Below, one piece after another: positions 17,816 to 27,481 of a stretch of DNA of 64,000 bases. The notes under the pieces were generated by a model. That model made no database searches and was not told the origin of the DNA. It saw nothing but the letters and a program-made list of their open reading frames with translations. Position 1 is the stretch's first letter. The number at the start of each line of letters is the position of its first letter. The stretch lies in the NCBI RefSeq assembly GCF_000013365.1, contig NC_007778.1, forward strand, positions 372,001 through 436,000, read 5' to 3'. Position numbers and translations under genes: made by a program. The DNA comes from Rhodopseudomonas palustris HaA2 (GTDB taxonomy: Bacteria; Pseudomonadota; Alphaproteobacteria; Rhizobiales; Xanthobacteraceae).

Positions 17816-18163
17816 ATGCGATGTTGGATAGCAGCAACGATCGTTGCGGCCGTGCTCGGCGCGATGCCGGAAGTGGTGATGCCGGCAGTGGCGGCGCAGC
17901 CCTCGACGGTGAGCGCACCGCGCGCCGCACAGGCCGGCGAGGCGCGCGCGATGGCCGCGACCGAGTTCAGCGCGCGGCATCGCGGCCGCGCCCATGCGCA
18001 TCGCCAGGCCCGGCGATTCGCGCATCGGCATCCTCGCCGGGGCGCGCATCAGCGCTACGTCGCGCCGCGCTACGACGGGCGCCCCTCTTACTATCGTCCG
18101 TACGATATGGCGCCGTTCTTCCCGTTCGGCTTCGGCGGCTACGGCCTCCAGCCATCCTGGTAA
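17816..18163 (+). CDS. Small exported His/Arg-rich protein
   Basis: 115 residues with a signal peptide (about 27 residues, ending AVAAQ). The middle of the mature part is Arg/His/Ala-rich (ARHRGRAHAHRQARRFAHRH) and the end is aromatic and glycine-rich (FFPFGFGGYG). No family is recognised. It belongs to a run of three similar proteins (17401-18975) on the same strand, each apparently a separate transcription unit. The start choice is the first in-frame ATG before the signal peptide. Confidence 0.65.
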   Translation: MRCWIAATIVAAVLGAMPEVVMPAVAAQPSTVSAPRAAQAGEARAMAATEFSARHRGRAHAHRQARRFAHRHPRRGAHQRYVAPRYDGRPSYYRPYDMAPFFPFGFGGYGLQPSW

Positions 18164-18309
18164 GCGCCACGGGCTGATCGGCGTAGCAAGCCGGCGCGCT
18201 GCCGCCGGCGCCTATTCATGGCGCGTTCAGTTTGCGCCTCCTAGCCTGCGCGTGGGAGCGACAAAACCAATTCGTCAGCGCGCCGCGTGACGGCGCCGGG
18301 GGAGCGCCG

Positions 18310-18975
18310 ATGATTGCGCCTGCGAGAATCCTCACACCACGCCGTTCCGATCGGACCACACTGCTGAGCCGGATCGGCTCGATCGCGGTCGCGACCGTCG
18401 CGGCTCTGGCCGTCTCGATCGCCGCCGCGCCGCGCGCGCAGGCGCTGTCGCCGGCGAGCCCGGCCACCGCCACCACCAGCAAGGTCGCGACCGAGACCCC
18501 GATTCCCGTGGTGGGTCAGATCGGCGGCGGCGGTCATCGCGGCGGCGGAGGCTTTCATGGCGGTGGTGGCTTCCGCGGCGGCGGAGTTCATCATGGCGGC
18601 GGGTTCCGCGGCGGCGGTTTCCGCCCGGCATTCCACGGCGGCGGCTATCGCGGCGGCGGTCACATCGGACGCGGCCCGATCGTCCATCAACGGCAGTTCT
18701 ACGGCGGCCCGCGCTTCGTCGGTCCGCGACACTTCGGTCCGCGTCACTACGGCTATCGGCCGCATTACGGCGTCCGTCGGCACTATGTCCGCCCGCGCGT
18801 CTACGGCTATTACGGGCCGCGCTACTACGCGCCGGTGTATTACGGCCCGCGCTACTACGCCCCGCGCCGGTTCTGCCGCATCGTCTACACTTATTACGGC
18901 CCGCGTCGCGTCTGCAAATTGCGGCCGTGGCGGCACCACCACCGCCACCACCGCGCCTGGCGGGTGTACTGGTAG
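18310..18975 (+). CDS. Exported Gly/His/Tyr-rich repeat protein
   Basis: 221 residues. A long N-terminal region with a hydrophobic signal segment (about 22-45) ends near PRAQAL. Then comes a GGGGFHGGGG-type repeat tract (about 70-135), followed by a region of YYGPRYYAP-type Tyr/Pro/Arg repeats, and a Cys pair (FCRIVY, VCKLRP) before a His-rich end. ATG at 18310 follows GGGGGAG; the upstream in-frame ATG at 18232 lacks such a site. No function assigned; the low-complexity composition suggests an envelope structural or metal-binding role. Confidence 0.72.
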   Translation: MIAPARILTPRRSDRTTLLSRIGSIAVATVAALAVSIAAAPRAQALSPASPATATTSKVATETPIPVVGQIGGGGHRGGGGFHGGGGFRGGGVHHGGGFRGGGFRPAFHGGGYRGGGHIGRGPIVHQRQFYGGPRFVGPRHFGPRHYGYRPHYGVRRHYVRPRVYGYYGPRYYAPVYYGPRYYAPRRFCRIVYTYYGPRRVCKLRPWRHHHRHHRAWRVYW

Positions 18976-18997
18976 CTCACAGCGACCGCTGAAACCG

Positions 18998-19024
18998 CAA
19001 CAGGCGCCCGAGGGGCGCCTGTTG
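18998..19024 (+). terminator. Rho-independent terminator
   Basis: 11-base perfect stem CAACAGGCGCC / GGCGCCTGTTG with a five-base loop, followed by TGTTTC, just after the Gly/His/Tyr-rich gene. Confidence 0.8.
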
Positions 19025-19050
19025 TGTTTCATCCCATCATCGCTCCGACC

Positions 19051-19123
19051 GTCACCGCCGGACTTGATTCGGCGGTCCATCGCTCTTCTGAAGAGCGGTT
19101 GCCGGGTCGAGCCCGGCAATGAT
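19051..19123. repeat. Palindromic intergenic repeat, family C
   Basis: Degenerate copy with arms GTCACCGCCGGACTTG and GTCGAGCCCGGCAATGAT, placed between the secreted protein gene and the convergent leuC. Confidence 0.65.
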
Positions 19124-19131
19124 TGCGTTGC

Positions 19132-20544
<1,413 letters not shown>

Positions 20545-20859
20545 CGTGTCAGTCCTCGAACCGGAATTTGAAGCGGAGTTTGGGAAGCGTGCGTCGCATC
20601 AGCGCGACAACCGCGCGAAAGCGTTTGCGCTCAGGCCGCGAGCGCCGACGTCGTCAGCCGCCCGAAGAACCGCCATGGCAGGCGGCTGCGGTCGTCGAGT
20701 ACGATCGGCAAGGTGGGCGGGCTGTCTGGAAACATTCCATCCATATAGCACGTCAGGCGCGGCCGACAATGTACCGAGGTCGCGCGCGCCGGCACGGCAG
20801 CCGCAACAAAAAAGCGCGACCCGAAGGCCGCGCTATCTGTCACCCGGATGGGGGTGGAA
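20545..20859. other. leuC upstream region / rplS downstream region
   Basis: About 315 bases with no convincing gene. It contains the rplS terminator at its right end and presumably the leuC promoter. I looked for a leucine-rich leader peptide or T-box-like feature and saw none. A 70-codon open frame on the minus strand runs through it but has no ribosome-binding site or recognisable composition. Confidence 0.5.
20806..20835 (-). terminator. Terminator of the ffh-rpsP-rimM-trmD-rplS operon
   Basis: Read on the minus strand: AGCGCGGCC, a TTC loop, GGGTCGCGCT, then a run of six T. It sits about 25 bases after the rplS stop codon and marks the end of the operon. Confidence 0.82.
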
Positions 20860-21255
20860 TTACTCGGCGGCGCCGGCGGCGACCTTGGCCGGGCGGTCCT
20901 GCTTCTTTTCGACGATGCGGGCCGATTTGCCGCGCAGGTTGCGCAGGTAATACAGCTTGGCGCGACGCACCTTGCCGCGGCGCACCACCTTGATCGAGTC
21001 GATCATCGGGGACAGCAGCGGGAACACGCGCTCGACGCCTTCGCCGTAGGAAATCTTGCGGACGGTGAAGCTCTCGTTGATGCCGCCGCCGGAGCGGCCG
21101 ATGCAGACGCCCTCATAGGCCTGCACGCGCGAGCGCTCGCCTTCGACGACCTTCACGTTGACGATGACGGTGTCGCCGGGGCCGAATTCCGGAATCGTCT
21201 TGCCGGCGGACAGCTTGTCGAACTGCTCTTTTTCGAGCGTCTGAATGAGGTTCAT
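20860..21255 (-). CDS. rplS: 50S ribosomal protein L19
   Basis: 131-residue ribosomal protein at the 30S-50S interface. It begins [16 protein letters not shown] and contains the family core [20 protein letters not shown] and [20 protein letters not shown]. The start at 21255 is the conserved one. It has an extended Lys/Ala-rich C-terminus. Last gene of the operon; trmD ends about 110 bases upstream. Confidence 0.97.
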   Translation of the reverse strand: MNLIQTLEKEQFDKLSAGKTIPEFGPGDTVIVNVKVVEGERSRVQAYEGVCIGRSGGGINESFTVRKISYGEGVERVFPLLSPMIDSIKVVRRGKVRRAKLYYLRNLRGKSARIVEKKQDRPAKVAAGAAE

Positions 21256-21367
21256 CGGTAACTCTCCATCGGCGGCGCGCCCGACCATCCCGGCGCGGGC
21301 TGCGCGAAGATCACTGTCCTGCCATTGCACGGATTTGCCGGTGCTATACGGCAATCCTGGGGGTTTG

Positions 21368-22126
21368 TCACCCGTCCGTCTTGTTTTTTGGCGTTTTTTG
21401 CGATTCGCCTTTTGCGGGGGCGTTTGCGGCGGGTCTTGCCACAGATCTTGCGGCCCACAAATCAGGCCGGCGCGCCCGGGTCAGCGCCTCGGCCTCGGCC
21501 TGCCGCCAGGCGGCGACCTTGGCGTGGTCGCCCGAGGTCAGGATCTCGGGGATCGGACGGCCCTCGAAACTCTTCGGCCTTGTGTATTGCGGATATTCCA
21601 GCAACCCGGCCGAAAAGCTCTCCTCGGCCGAGGAATCGAGCTTGCCCATCACCCCGGGCAGCAGCCGGACGCAGGCATCGATCAGCGCCAGCGCGGCGAT
21701 CTCGCCGCCGGACAGCACGTAGTCGCCGATCGAGACCTCCTCCAGGTTCCGGGCGTCGATCACGCGCTGGTCGATGCCCTCGAACCGGCCGCAGACGATC
21801 AGCGGGCCGGGCCCAGCCGCCAGTTCCGCGACGCGCGCCTGGGTCAATGGCCGACCGCGCGGGCTCATCACCAGCCGGGGACGGCCCGGCACAGGATCGG
21901 CGGCGTCGATCGCCGCCGCCAGCACGTCGGCGCGCAGCACCATGCCGGGCCCGCCGCCGGCCGGGGTGTCGTCGACGCTACGGTGTCGGTCAGTGGCCGA
22001 GTCGCGGATGTCGCGCGCCTCCAGCGCCCACAGCCCGGCCGCCAGCCCCCGCCCCGCCAGGCTGACGCCGAGCGGCCCGGGAAACATCTCCGGAAACAGC
22101 GTGAGGACGGTGGCGCGCCAGGTCAT
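21368..22126 (-). CDS. trmD: tRNA (guanine-N1)-methyltransferase
   Basis: SAM-dependent trefoil-knot (SPOUT) enzyme that makes m1G37 in tRNAs and prevents frameshifting. 252 residues. Motifs: [16 protein letters not shown] at the N-terminus, [24 protein letters not shown], and the knot segment [20 protein letters not shown]. The C-terminus is a longer than usual Lys/Ala-rich tail. A family C repeat separates it from rimM upstream. Confidence 0.96.
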   Translation of the reverse strand: MTWRATVLTLFPEMFPGPLGVSLAGRGLAAGLWALEARDIRDSATDRHRSVDDTPAGGGPGMVLRADVLAAAIDAADPVPGRPRLVMSPRGRPLTQARVAELAAGPGPLIVCGRFEGIDQRVIDARNLEEVSIGDYVLSGGEIAALALIDACVRLLPGVMGKLDSSAEESFSAGLLEYPQYTRPKSFEGRPIPEILTSGDHAKVAAWRQAEAEALTRARRPDLWAARSVARPAANAPAKGESQKTPKNKTDG

Positions 22127-22152
22127 GTGTAGGCCGTGCAGCGAATTCGGAC

Positions 22153-22227
22153 GTCATGCCCGGACTTGATCCGGGCATCCATCGCCTTCGCAAGAAGATG
22201 GATCGCCGGGTCAAGCCCGGCGATGAC
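22153..22227. repeat. Family C repeat inside the ribosomal operon
   Basis: Inverted repeat with arms GTCATGCCCGGACTTGATCC and GGGTCAAGCCCGGCGATGAC, in the gap between rimM and trmD. It would fold into a long hairpin in the operon transcript. Confidence 0.75.
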
Positions 22228-22274
22228 GATCATAAGTGTTGCGACGCGTCCGCGAAACAATGCCGCCTCGCGCC

Positions 22275-22823
22275 TCACGCCTCCGGATGGTTCGGCGTGT
22301 CGCCCTCGATCTCGGCGGGCAGTTCGATGATCACCTGCCCGGCGGCGAGGTCGACCGTCGGCACCACCGCGTTGGTGAACGGCAGCAGCAGCGTCGGGCC
22401 GGAAGCCGGCGCGATCTCGATGATGTCGCCGGCGCCGAAATTGTGGATCGCCAGCACGCGGCCGAGCGGCTCGCCGGACGTCGTGATCGCCGGCAGGCCG
22501 ATCAGGTCGGCGTGATAGTACTCGTCGTCCTCGGTCGGCGGCAGGGCGTCGCGCGGCACATACAGTTCGAGGCCGTTGAGGCGCACCGCCTCGTCGCGCG
22601 TGGTGACGCCCTTCAGCGTCACCACCAGATGATCCTTGGCGGCGCGCGCGGTGGCGATCTCGAACGAGCGTGTGCCGTCCTTGGTCGACAGCGGGCCGTA
22701 GTCGCCGACGGCGAGCGGATCGGCGGTGAAGCTCCACAGCCGCATCGCGCCGCGCACGCCGTGCGGCGCGCCGATTCGCGCGACGCAGACTTGCCGGGCG
22801 ACGGAAATCGGCCCGGACGGCAT
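22275..22823 (-). CDS. rimM: 16S rRNA processing / 30S maturation protein RimM
   Basis: 182-residue assembly factor of the 30S head that binds ribosomal protein S19. The N-terminal domain shows [25 protein letters not shown] sequence, and the C-terminal PRC-barrel is seen in [23 protein letters not shown]. It starts six bases after rpsP ends, in the standard rpsP-rimM-trmD-rplS order. Confidence 0.95.
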   Translation of the reverse strand: MPSGPISVARQVCVARIGAPHGVRGAMRLWSFTADPLAVGDYGPLSTKDGTRSFEIATARAAKDHLVVTLKGVTTRDEAVRLNGLELYVPRDALPPTEDDEYYHADLIGLPAITTSGEPLGRVLAIHNFGAGDIIEIAPASGPTLLLPFTNAVVPTVDLAAGQVIIELPAEIEGDTPNHPEA

Positions 22824-22829
22824 CCGCGC

Positions 22830-23162
22830 TTACTTCTTGGCGGCGGCTTCGGCGGCGGCCTTGCGCTCCTTGCGCGGCACCGCCTTTTCGGGATTGTTGC
22901 GGGCTTCGCGCTTCTTGACGCCGGTGATGTCGAGGAAGCGGGCGACGCGGTCGGACGGCTGCGCACCCTTGGCGAGCCAATCCTTGACCTTGTCGAGGTC
23001 GAGCTTGAGGCGCGCCTCGTTGTCCTTCGCCATCAGCGGATTGAAGTAACCGAGCCGCTCGATGAAGCGGCCGTCGCGGGGAAAGCGCGAATCGGCGACG
23101 ACGACGTGATAGAACGGGCGCTTCTTGGTACCAGCGCGCGCGAGGCGGATGACGACGGACAT
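22830..23162 (-). CDS. rpsP: 30S ribosomal protein S16
   Basis: 110-residue S16, starting [19 protein letters not shown], with [12 protein letters not shown] in the core. The alphaproteobacterial form has a Lys/Ala-rich C-terminal extension, also seen here. The ATG overlaps the TAA of the upstream unknown gene as TAATG, so translation of rpsP is probably coupled to it. Confidence 0.97.
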   Translation of the reverse strand: MSVVIRLARAGTKKRPFYHVVVADSRFPRDGRFIERLGYFNPLMAKDNEARLKLDLDKVKDWLAKGAQPSDRVARFLDITGVKKREARNNPEKAVPRKERKAAAEAAAKK

Positions 23163-23755
23163 TAACGTATTTCTCCTTTGGGTTGGAACGGCGCGCAACT
23201 ATTAGGAATTTGATCGAGTTGGCGCTGAAGGTTTGATTGCTGAGATTCTAGAATTCTCTTGCTTGGTCGAATGAAGTCATTCTTCACACGGTTCCACTCT
23301 GACTTCATTACCAAGCGACTGATTGCCTGCATCTCATCCAAGTGAAGCTGCGCTCGTTCCACGAGGTCTCGCGCTCCGTTCGAAATATATGCTGCGCAGC
23401 CGCGAGACTGAGCCATAGAATCCAGCAGTCGCTGCGACACTGCCTCTCCATGATTTACTTTCATGGAGATATAGCTCTCGGTTCGCATCAGATCCGAATT
23501 CAGTTGCCTGAGAAGCATCTCCCGCTCCTTAGTAACTGAAGTATCAGCCTCGTTCATAATCCGATGCATCGTACCGACGAACTCAGCAAGTTTATTCCTA
23601 AGATCGTCGATCCAAGCCTCGCGCATTTCGGCAAGCTTTTGCGAGCCACTGCGCCTTGATGCCCATACGGAAACGCTAGCTGAGACCACCGAAGCTCCGA
23701 TCGAGGCAAGGGCGGATATGATCGGAACTGCCAGATTAGAGGCGGATTCAAACAT
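23162..23755 (-). CDS. Unknown membrane-anchored helical protein inside the ffh-rpsP operon
   Basis: 197 residues, no function recognised. An N-terminal hydrophobic helix (about 8-32, [20 protein letters not shown]) is followed by [23 protein letters not shown] and a long predicted helical, probably coiled-coil, region to about residue 180. The [18 protein letters not shown] segment resembles a motif I recall from unknown proteins of accessory regions, but I cannot name the family. Its ATG lies directly after the ffh stop and its TAA overlaps the rpsP ATG. A hand count over 23221-23340 gives 55 G+C of 120 (46%), far below the flanking genes. It looks like a foreign gene accommodated in a core operon. 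Confidence 0.8.
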   Translation of the reverse strand: MFESASNLAVPIISALASIGASVVSASVSVWASRRSGSQKLAEMREAWIDDLRNKLAEFVGTMHRIMNEADTSVTKEREMLLRQLNSDLMRTESYISMKVNHGEAVSQRLLDSMAQSRGCAAYISNGARDLVERAQLHLDEMQAISRLVMKSEWNRVKNDFIRPSKRILESQQSNLQRQLDQIPNSCAPFQPKGEIR

Positions 23756-23756
23756 G

Positions 23757-25301
23757 TCATTTCTTCTTCCCGAACAGGCCGCCGAGGCCGGGCAGGGTCG
23801 GCTTGCCGGAAAGACCCGTGAGGCCGGGCAGATTGGGCAGGCCGCCACGCAGGCTCGGCGGCAGATCCTTCGGCAGCTCGGGCAGCCCGCCGGGCATCTC
23901 GCCCGACTGCATCTTGTCCTGCATCGCCTTGATCTGCTCGGCCGAGGGCAAGCCGCCGCCGAAGCCCATCGCCTGCGCCAGGCCGGCCATCGGGCCGCCC
24001 TTGCCGCGGCCCACGGCCTTCATCATGTCGGCCATGTTGCGGTGCATTTTCAGCAGCTTGTTGACGTCCTCGACCTTGATGCCGGCGCCGGCGGCGATCC
24101 GCTTCTTGCGGCTGGCCTTGAGGATGTCGGGGTTCTTGCGCTCCTCGCGGGTCATCGAATCGATGATCGCGACCTGGCGCTTGAGGATCTTGTCGTCGAC
24201 GCCGGCGGCGGCGATCTGGTTCTTCATCTTGGAGATGCCGGGCATCATGCCCATCAGCCCGCCGATGCCGCCCATCTTGGTCATCTGCTCGAGCTGTTCG
24301 CGCATGTCGGCGAGGTCGAACTTGCCCTTGCGCATCTTCTCGACGGCAGCGGCGGCCTTCTCGGCGTCGAGCGTCGAGGCGGCCTTCTCGACCAGCGAGA
24401 CGACGTCGCCCATGCCGAGGATGCGGCCGGCGATCCGGCTCGGGTGGAAATCTTCCAGCGCATCGGTCTTTTCGCCGGTGCCCATCAGCTTGATCGGCTT
24501 GCCGGTGACCGCGCGCATCGACAACGCCGCGCCGCCGCGGCCGTCACCATCGATCCGCGTCAGCACGATGCCGGTGAGGCCGACGCGTTCGTCGAAGGCG
24601 CGCGCCAGATTGACCGCGTCCTGGCCGGTCAGCGAGTCCGCGACCAGCAGCACTTCGTGCGGATTGGCGGCGGCTTTGATCTCGGCCGCCTCGGTCATCA
24701 TGTCTTCGTCGAGCGTGGTGCGGCCGGCGGTGTCGAGCAGCACCACGTCGTAGCCGCCGAGCCGTCCGGCTTCCATCGCGCGCCGCGCGATATCCGGCGG
24801 CTTCTGCCCGGCGACGATCGGCAGCGTGTCGATCGAAAGGTCGCGGCCGAGCACCGCGAGCTGCTCCATCGCCGCCGGGCGATAGACGTCGAGCGACGCC
24901 ATCAGCACCTTGCGCTTGTCGCGGCTGGTCATCCGGCGCGCCAGCTTGGCGGTGGTGGTGGTCTTGCCCGAGCCCTGCAGGCCGACCATCATGATCGGCA
25001 CCGGCGCCACGGCATTGAGGTCGATCGCCTGGCTGTCGGAGCCCAGCATGGCGATCAGCTCGTCATTGACGATCTTGACCACCATCTGGCCGGGCTTGAC
25101 CGATTTGACGACGGTGGCGCCGACCGCCTGCTCGCGGACCTTGTCGGTGAACGAGCGCACCACTTCGAGCGCGACGTCGGCCTCGAGCAGCGCGCGGCGG
25201 ATCTCGCGCATCGCCGCATCGACATCGGCCTCGCTCAGCGACCCGCGCCCGGTCAGCCGATCGAGAATCCCACCCAGCTTTTCCGACAGATTGTCGAACA
25301 T
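23757..25301 (-). CDS. ffh: Signal recognition particle GTPase Ffh
   Basis: 514-residue SRP54 homologue that binds signal sequences and 4.5S RNA and docks with FtsY. N domain at the start (MFDNLSEKLGGILDRL), G domain with the P-loop GLQGSGKTTT, DTAGR and TRIDGDGRGG motifs, and a methionine-rich M domain ending in a Gly/Leu/Pro-rich tail with GLGGLFGKKK. It is the first gene of the operon; the next gene starts within one or two codons of its stop. ftsY is 7 kb away on the other strand. Confidence 0.97.
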   Translation of the reverse strand: MFDNLSEKLGGILDRLTGRGSLSEADVDAAMREIRRALLEADVALEVVRSFTDKVREQAVGATVVKSVKPGQMVVKIVNDELIAMLGSDSQAIDLNAVAPVPIMMVGLQGSGKTTTTAKLARRMTSRDKRKVLMASLDVYRPAAMEQLAVLGRDLSIDTLPIVAGQKPPDIARRAMEAGRLGGYDVVLLDTAGRTTLDEDMMTEAAEIKAAANPHEVLLVADSLTGQDAVNLARAFDERVGLTGIVLTRIDGDGRGGAALSMRAVTGKPIKLMGTGEKTDALEDFHPSRIAGRILGMGDVVSLVEKAASTLDAEKAAAAVEKMRKGKFDLADMREQLEQMTKMGGIGGLMGMMPGISKMKNQIAAAGVDDKILKRQVAIIDSMTREERKNPDILKASRKKRIAAGAGIKVEDVNKLLKMHRNMADMMKAVGRGKGGPMAGLAQAMGFGGGLPSAEQIKAMQDKMQSGEMPGGLPELPKDLPPSLRGGLPNLPGLTGLSGKPTLPGLGGLFGKKK

Positions 25302-25567
25302 CGGCCCAGTTCCAGCGACGGCCTTCCGGTGAAAGGCCTACAGAAGCAAACACTTATGGCGCCCGAGGGCGCATCGCGCTGTCGGGCGTTGACCTCCGGT
25401 CTCGAGGGCCGGTCGGCGGATCGAAAAGAAAACTTTCCGAGATTTCGCGGGCATCTAGACGCGACGCCGCGCCGAAGTCAAGAATTGCGGCATTTGGCGC
25501 TTTCGACGGGACTGCCGGGCGGACGGAAAACTGCTATATATCGGTGACTTAACAGAGGTCGAAAGTC

Positions 25568-25813
25568 ATGAAGCACGTCAGCCTGGCGGATGCGCGCGCC
25601 AACATCGCGGAGCTGCTCGACGAGGTCGAGCGCGGCGAGACGGTCACGATCAGCCGAGATGGGGCAAAATCGTTCGACATCGCGCCGCCGTTCGACGAGA
25701 GCAGAAGAGAAGAAGCTCGCCGAGCGATCGAAGAAATTCGCGAGCTCCGAAAGACCGCGCCGCGTGCCACTGTGGAAGAGATCCTGTCCTGGCGCGACGA
25801 GGGACGGAGCTAA
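25568..25813 (+). CDS. Antitoxin, Phd/VapB-type
   Basis: 81-residue small protein opening MKHVSLADARANIAELLDEV, typical of Phd/YefM-fold antitoxins that bind DNA through their N-terminus. The Glu/Arg-rich C-terminal half would wrap the toxin. GAGG precedes the start, and a TATATA-containing stretch lies about 25-35 bases upstream. It ends one base before the toxin start. It should neutralise the adjacent PIN-domain toxin and repress the pair. Confidence 0.88.
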   Translation: MKHVSLADARANIAELLDEVERGETVTISRDGAKSFDIAPPFDESRREEARRAIEEIRELRKTAPRATVEEILSWRDEGRS

Positions 25814-25814
25814 C

Positions 25815-26216
25815 GTGCGCTTCGTTGTCGACGCGTCCGTTGCCGTGTCGTGGTGCATGCAGGACGAAGCTTCGGCTATAGCGGATAGAGCATTCGATCT
25901 TTCGAGAATCGCGACCGCAATCGTTCCAGCTCACTGGTGGTTCGAAACACGAAATGCATTGCTGGTGGCAGTTCGCCGTAAGCGATTGGAGCTTCCACGT
26001 CTCGAGAGCTTTTTACTGCAACTCAATCTTGTGGCGATCGAGATTGCTCCAATTCCTGACGACCGCTCTCTCATCACGTTGGCCCAGCGCCATCGCCTGA
26101 CCTTCTACGACGCCGCCTATCTCGAACTGGCGCAACGCGAGCGAATCGAGCTGGCGACGCTCGACAAGGCGCTGGCGCGCGCGGCGAAGTCCGAAGACGT
26201 CGCGCTGATCGCATGA
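25815..26216 (+). CDS. PIN-domain ribonuclease toxin, VapC family
   Basis: 133 residues starting at a GTG. The PIN acidic residues are in place: Asp6 (VVDASV), Glu44 (FETRNAL), Asp99 (FYDAAYLEL) and Asp117 (ATLDKAL). VapC toxins cleave specific RNAs, often tRNAs; the target here is unknown. One base separates it from the antitoxin. Local GC (31 of 60 at 25861-25920) is lower than in flanking core genes, in keeping with acquisition by transfer. Confidence 0.9.
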   Translation: MRFVVDASVAVSWCMQDEASAIADRAFDLSRIATAIVPAHWWFETRNALLVAVRRKRLELPRLESFLLQLNLVAIEIAPIPDDRSLITLAQRHRLTFYDAAYLELAQRERIELATLDKALARAAKSEDVALIA

Positions 26217-26220
26217 GCCG

Positions 26221-27282
26221 ATGAACCCGATCTCGCGCCGAACGTTGCTGGCGAGCCTCGCCGCCCTCGCCGCCACGGCCGGGCTTTCCTCGTTCTGGGT
26301 TTCCCGCATGACCTCCTACAAAGGCCCGATCACCGATCATTTCGACGGCGAGCGCTTCTTCGATCGCGACGGCGCGGCGCCGAAGGGGTGGCTCGACGTG
26401 CTGCGCTGGCGCTTCACCACCAAGCCGGCCAAATGGCCGGACTGGGCGCCGAGCCCGTTCGCCGACACCCCGCCGCCGCGCGTCGAAGGCGCCAGGGCGC
26501 GGCTGAGTTTCGTCGGTCATGCGAGCTGGCTGATTCAGACCGGCGGGCTCAATATCCTGGTCGATCCGGTGTGGTCGGAGCGGGTGTCGCCGGTCAGCTT
26601 CGCCGGCCCCAAGCGGCACAACGATCCCGGCATCGCGTTCGACAAGCTGCCCAAGATCGACATCGTGCTGGTGTCGCACGGCCACTACGATCACCTCGAC
26701 CTGGCGACGCTGTCGCGGCTCGCCGCGCAGCATGCACCGCGGGTGATCACGCCGCTCGGCAACGATCTGACGATGGCTTCGCACGACAGCGCGATCCGCG
26801 CCGAGGCCTATGACTGGCGCGACCGCGTCGAGCTCGGGCCCGGCGTCGCCGTGACGCTGGTGCCGACCCGGCACTGGACCGCGCGCGGCCCGTTCGACCG
26901 CAATCGCGCGCTGTGGGCGTCGTTCGTCCTGGAGACGCCGGCCGGCAGGATCTACGTCGTCTGCGATTCCGGCTATGGCGACGGCCGGCACTTCCGTAAC
27001 GTCCGCGAGGCGCACGCGCCGCTGCGGCTGGCGATCCTGCCGATCGGCGCCTATGCGCCGCGCTGGTTCATGAAGGACCAGCACATGAACCCCGCCGACG
27101 CCGTGATGGCGCTGGCGGATTGCGGCGCCCGGCAGGCGCTGGCGAACCATCACGGCACCTTCCAGCTCACCGACGAGGCGATCGATGCGCCGGAGCTGGA
27201 ACTGTATGCGGCGCTCGACGCCGCTGCGGTGCCGCGCGAGCGCTTTCCGGTGCTGAAGCCGGGGCAGGTTTTCGAAATCTGA
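26221..27282 (+). CDS. MBL-fold metal-dependent hydrolase (NAPE-PLD/RomA-like)
   Basis: 353 residues. N-terminal SRRTLLASLAALAATAG looks like a Tat or Sec signal/anchor. The metallo-beta-lactamase motif HGHYDH is at 153-158, with FVGHASWLIQTGG before it and further metal-ligand candidates in TRHWTARG, CDSGYG and LANHHGTF. This arrangement matches the group related to N-acyl-phosphatidylethanolamine phospholipase D. Substrate unknown. It starts 4 bases after the VapC stop, though it need not be functionally linked. Confidence 0.86.
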   Translation: MNPISRRTLLASLAALAATAGLSSFWVSRMTSYKGPITDHFDGERFFDRDGAAPKGWLDVLRWRFTTKPAKWPDWAPSPFADTPPPRVEGARARLSFVGHASWLIQTGGLNILVDPVWSERVSPVSFAGPKRHNDPGIAFDKLPKIDIVLVSHGHYDHLDLATLSRLAAQHAPRVITPLGNDLTMASHDSAIRAEAYDWRDRVELGPGVAVTLVPTRHWTARGPFDRNRALWASFVLETPAGRIYVVCDSGYGDGRHFRNVREAHAPLRLAILPIGAYAPRWFMKDQHMNPADAVMALADCGARQALANHHGTFQLTDEAIDAPELELYAALDAAAVPRERFPVLKPGQVFEI

Positions 27283-27319
27283 CGGAAATTCGATTGCACT
27301 GGGCGAGGGATACGCTCTC

Positions 27320-27434
27320 GTCATTGCGAGGAGCACCCGGATCGGCGCTCCGCGCCGTCCGAGCACAGGCTCCGCGACGAAGCAATCCAGACGGCGCTCG
27401 CCAAACTGGATTGCTTCGCTGCGCTCGCAATGAC
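27320..27434. repeat. Palindromic intergenic repeat, family D
   Basis: Element from GTCATTGCGAGGAGC to GCTCGCAATGAC with inner GCAATCCAG / CTGGATTGC arms, between the convergent MBL and SIMPL genes. Confidence 0.75.
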
Positions 27435-27481
27435 GGAATCATAAAAACCTCTTCGCCGATAGCTGCCGATAGCCGATGAGA

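Noticed and set aside
20545-20640. Leucine leader peptide / attenuator before leuC
   Set aside because: No short leucine-rich frame and no terminator/antiterminator pair could be seen in the leuC leader.
20631-20843. 70-codon open frame between leuC and rplS
   Set aside because: No ribosome-binding site, overlaps the rplS terminator, no recognisable protein features; not called as a gene.
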